A program made the position numbers and the translations under genes. Of a stretch of DNA of 7,466 nucleotides, positions 6,204-7,466 are shown piece by piece (the first letter of the stretch is position 1; the number at the start of each line of letters is the position of its first letter). The notes under the pieces are model-generated. The model was not told the DNA's origin. It saw only the letters and a program-made list of their open reading frames with translations, and did not search any database. This stretch comes from Desulfobacteraceae bacterium UBA2771 (lineage in GTDB: Bacteria; Desulfobacterota; Desulfobacteria; Desulfobacterales; Desulfosarcinaceae), in assembly GCA_002352605.1 (NCBI GenBank), contig DEIP01000142.1:1-7466 (forward strand). Reading direction: 5' to 3'.

Positions 6204-6900
6204 GGGCACCACCTTCGTCGTTCCGGCGTTTCAGCAACTTGCCGTCTTCCAGGGTGAAAACGATCTCCGCGTCGCGCATTATCTTGGGATCATGGGTGGA
6301 AAAGACGAAGGTGGTGTTGAACGCATCGCGCATCTTTTTCATCAAATGGATGATCCGGTTGGCCGTCTCTCCGTCCAGGTTGGCGGTGGGCTCGTCGGCC
6401 AGCACCAGTCCGGCATTGGTGACCAGGGCCCTTGCCACGGCGACCCGCTGCTTCTGGCCGCCTGAAATCTGGCGGGGGTATTTATTCCCCTGGTCCCCCA
6501 TGCCAACGGCTTCCAGCAGTTCGCCGACCCGCTTTTTGCGCGCCGGGGCAGGCCAGTTCTGCACCATGAGCAATGGGTATTCCACGTTTTCGAAGACGGT
6601 CAGTATCGGAATCAGGTTGAAGTCCTGAAACACGAAGCCGATGTGCTCTCCCCTGAATCGAGCGGCCTGTTGGCGATCCATGCGGACAATGTCCCGACCG
6701 GCGACCCGCAACGATCCCATGGTGGGTGGATCGAGGCATCCGATCATATTGAGCAGGGTGCTTTTGCCGCTGCCCGAAGGTCCCACGAATGAGACAAAAG
6801 AGGCGGGTTCGATGGTAAAATTGACGTCGCGGATGGCCGTTACCAAAATGTCGCCGAGCCGGTAGGTTTTTTCCAGGTTTTTTGCAACCACCAAAGACAT
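6196..6900 (-). CDS. ABC transporter ATP-binding protein, LolD/MacB type
   Basis: This 234-residue ATPase powers the adjacent FtsX-type permease. All nucleotide-site motifs are intact: Walker A GPSGSGKST (40-48), Q-loop Gln in VFQDFNLIP (90-98), signature ISGGQKQR (145-152, Ile for the usual Leu), Walker B LVLADE (165-170), D-loop NLD (174-176) and switch His in STHD (201-204). FQDFNLIP and the family-typical length put it in the MacB/LolD/FtsE group. ATG 6900 is chosen because AAGGA lies 7 nt upstream. An in-frame GTG at 6951 would add 17 residues that do not look conserved. The stop overlaps the permease start by 8 bp, so the two subunits are likely made in step. It is the first certain gene of the export operon. 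Confidence 0.95.
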   Translation of the reverse strand: MSLVVAKNLEKTYRLGDILVTAIRDVNFTIEPASFVSFVGPSGSGKSTLLNMIGCLDPPTMGSLRVAGRDIVRMDRQQAARFRGEHIGFVFQDFNLIPILTVFENVEYPLLMVQNWPAPARKKRVGELLEAVGMGDQGNKYPRQISGGQKQRVAVARALVTNAGLVLADEPTANLDGETANRIIHLMKKMRDAFNTTFVFSTHDPKIMRDAEIVFTLEDGKLLKRRNDEGGAHG

Positions 6901-6913
6901 GGGCGATTCCTTT

Positions 6914-7075
6914 TTAAATCCGTGTGGGGCAGAAACCGGTTTTTTCAGCACAAACGATGCGATTGATTACATCGTCTCCGCAATCGGCCTGGCGGTTGTG
7001 GTCGGCGGTGGCGGCCGAGATGATGCCGTCAACCAGGTTGACCAGATAGACCACGATGGTCGATAACAATTCCAT
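6914..7075 (-). CDS. Possible small protein ahead of the ABC operon
   Basis: This open frame of 53 codons runs from ATG 7075 to TAA 6914, ending 13 nt before the ATPase start. The product begins MELLSTIVVYLVNLVDGIIS. Its first 20 residues are hydrophobic enough for a membrane or amphipathic helix, and it is followed by a polar tail with three Cys (DCGDD, IVCAE, GFCPT). The first 30 codons have a strong G/C bias in third positions, as in the neighbouring genes, which favours real coding. Against it, no Shine-Dalgarno precedes the ATG, and TTG 7099 is an alternative start with no better site. I do not recognise a family. If real, it could be an accessory subunit of the transporter. Confidence 0.35.
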   Translation of the reverse strand: MELLSTIVVYLVNLVDGIISAATADHNRQADCGDDVINRIVCAEKTGFCPTRI

Positions 7076-7122
7076 AGATATACCAGAGATGCTGGTCAAT
7101 GCCAGTTTTTTTTAAGAGATAG

Positions 7123-7138
7123 GATGGCTGTTGCCATC
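7123..7138. other. Perfect hairpin at the thioredoxin stop codon
   Basis: GATGGC (7123-7128) and GCCATC (7133-7138) form a 6-bp perfect stem with a 4-nt loop that overlaps the thioredoxin TGA (7139-7137). On the minus strand no T run follows, so it is not a classical intrinsic terminator. It could still stabilise an RNA end or separate thioredoxin expression from the ABC operon. Confidence 0.35.
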
Positions 7139-7466
7139 ATTGTGCGGGATATGGCCGATCGATCAACCGACGGATCGCTTTGTTGAGTGTCTCCGTCGTT
7201 TGAATGCCGATAAAACGGTTCATCTCCCTGCCATCTTTAAATAGGATGATGGTGGGAATGCTCTGAATCCCCAGATGCAATGCGATGTCACGGTTTTTGT
7301 CGATATTTATCTTCCTGATGCTTGCCTTTCCCCGGTAGTTCTTTTTCAATGTGCCGATGATCGGTTGTTGAGCACGGCAAGGTCCGCACCACGGTGCATC
7401 AAAATCCACCAGTGTCACACCGTGCAGGATCGATTGTTCAAATTTTTTGGTAGCGTAGAAAAAAAG
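7137..7466 (-). CDS. Thioredoxin (5' end beyond the window)
   Basis: This is a thioredoxin-fold disulfide reductase, 109 residues visible and still open at the window edge. The frame reads through from 7466 with FYATKKFEQSILHGVTLVDF, which matches the first helix and strand of thioredoxin. An in-frame GTG at 7418 is therefore internal and not the start. The redox motif is WCGPC (visible residues 26-30), preceded by the buried Asp of LVDF (21). The cis-proline loop is SIPT (Pro71), and NIDKN (54-58) and FKDG are also typical. The usual Trp after VDF (FWAxWCGPC) is Asp here (FDAPWCGPC). No signal peptide can be judged, but the WCGPC site and length fit a cytoplasmic reductase. Only a few N-terminal residues should be missing. 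It lies 236 bp upstream of the ATPase with a hairpin between, so membership of the same operon is uncertain. Confidence 0.92.
   Translation of the reverse strand, partial: LFFYATKKFEQSILHGVTLVDFDAPWCGPCRAQQPIIGTLKKNYRGKASIRKINIDKNRDIALHLGIQSIPTIILFKDGREMNRFIGIQTTETLNKAIRRLIDRPYPAQ

Noticed and set aside
6933..6942. A 10-bp perfect palindrome AAACCGGTTT upstream of the ATPase, as an operator.
   Set aside because: About seven 10-bp palindromes are expected by chance in this length, and it lies inside the possible small coding frame with no promoter boxes around it.
7077..7105. A minus-strand promoter CTGGCA-N17-TATATC for the ABC operon.
   Set aside because: The -35 box is weak and the start site would fall near 7070, inside the possible small gene. 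It is too weak to list without transcript data.
7091..7113. CTGG/CCAG stem followed by T8 on the plus strand, as a terminator.
   Set aside because: The stem is only about four or five pairs and no plus-strand gene precedes it.
7137..7418. Thioredoxin starting at GTG 7418 as a complete 93-residue protein.
   Set aside because: The frame stays open to the window edge, and the added residues match the normal thioredoxin N-terminal helix, so the GTG is internal.

Overview
The window reads as accessory chromosome from a Gram-negative bacterium. An outer-membrane beta-barrel, a LolA-like periplasmic protein and a Lol-type ABC transporter require two membranes. The moderate GC content, the stand-alone FAD_binding_2 flavoprotein and the REP-type transposase relic together suggest an anaerobic Desulfobacterota (Desulfosarcina/Desulfobacter-like) host. 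That placement is inference from protein style; no rRNA or other marker is present.

Layout. Positions 1-860 hold a decayed Y1/HUH (REP-associated type) transposase with hairpins on its left and a palindrome-rich non-coding block on its right. Positions 860-1077 are the leader of the next gene. They carry a TATAAT promoter with a dyad between its two boxes, a terminator-like hairpin just downstream, and a very strong Shine-Dalgarno. Positions 1078-2709 (+) encode a 543-residue flavoprotein of the fumarate reductase/ketosteroid dehydrogenase superfamily. It lacks the landmark catalytic segments of fumarate reductases, so its substrate is unknown. A 145-bp gap then separates it from a convergent minus-strand cluster.

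The minus-strand cluster, in transcription order, is a thioredoxin (7466-7137, 5' end outside the window), a possible small protein (7075-6914), an ABC ATPase (6900-6196), an FtsX/LolC-like permease (6203-4956), a LolA-like periplasmic protein (4941-4171) and an outer-membrane beta-barrel (4174-2855). The last four are tightly packed, with an 8-bp overlap, a 14-nt gap and a 4-bp ATGA overlap, so they are very probably one translationally coupled operon.

The most interesting unit is this four-gene set. An inner-membrane ATPase/permease, a soluble lipid-type carrier and an outer-membrane barrel could form a complete route for moving a lipid, lipoprotein or other hydrophobic molecule across the envelope. 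The individual families are known. The cargo, and whether the barrel is the terminal acceptor, cannot be read from the sequence.
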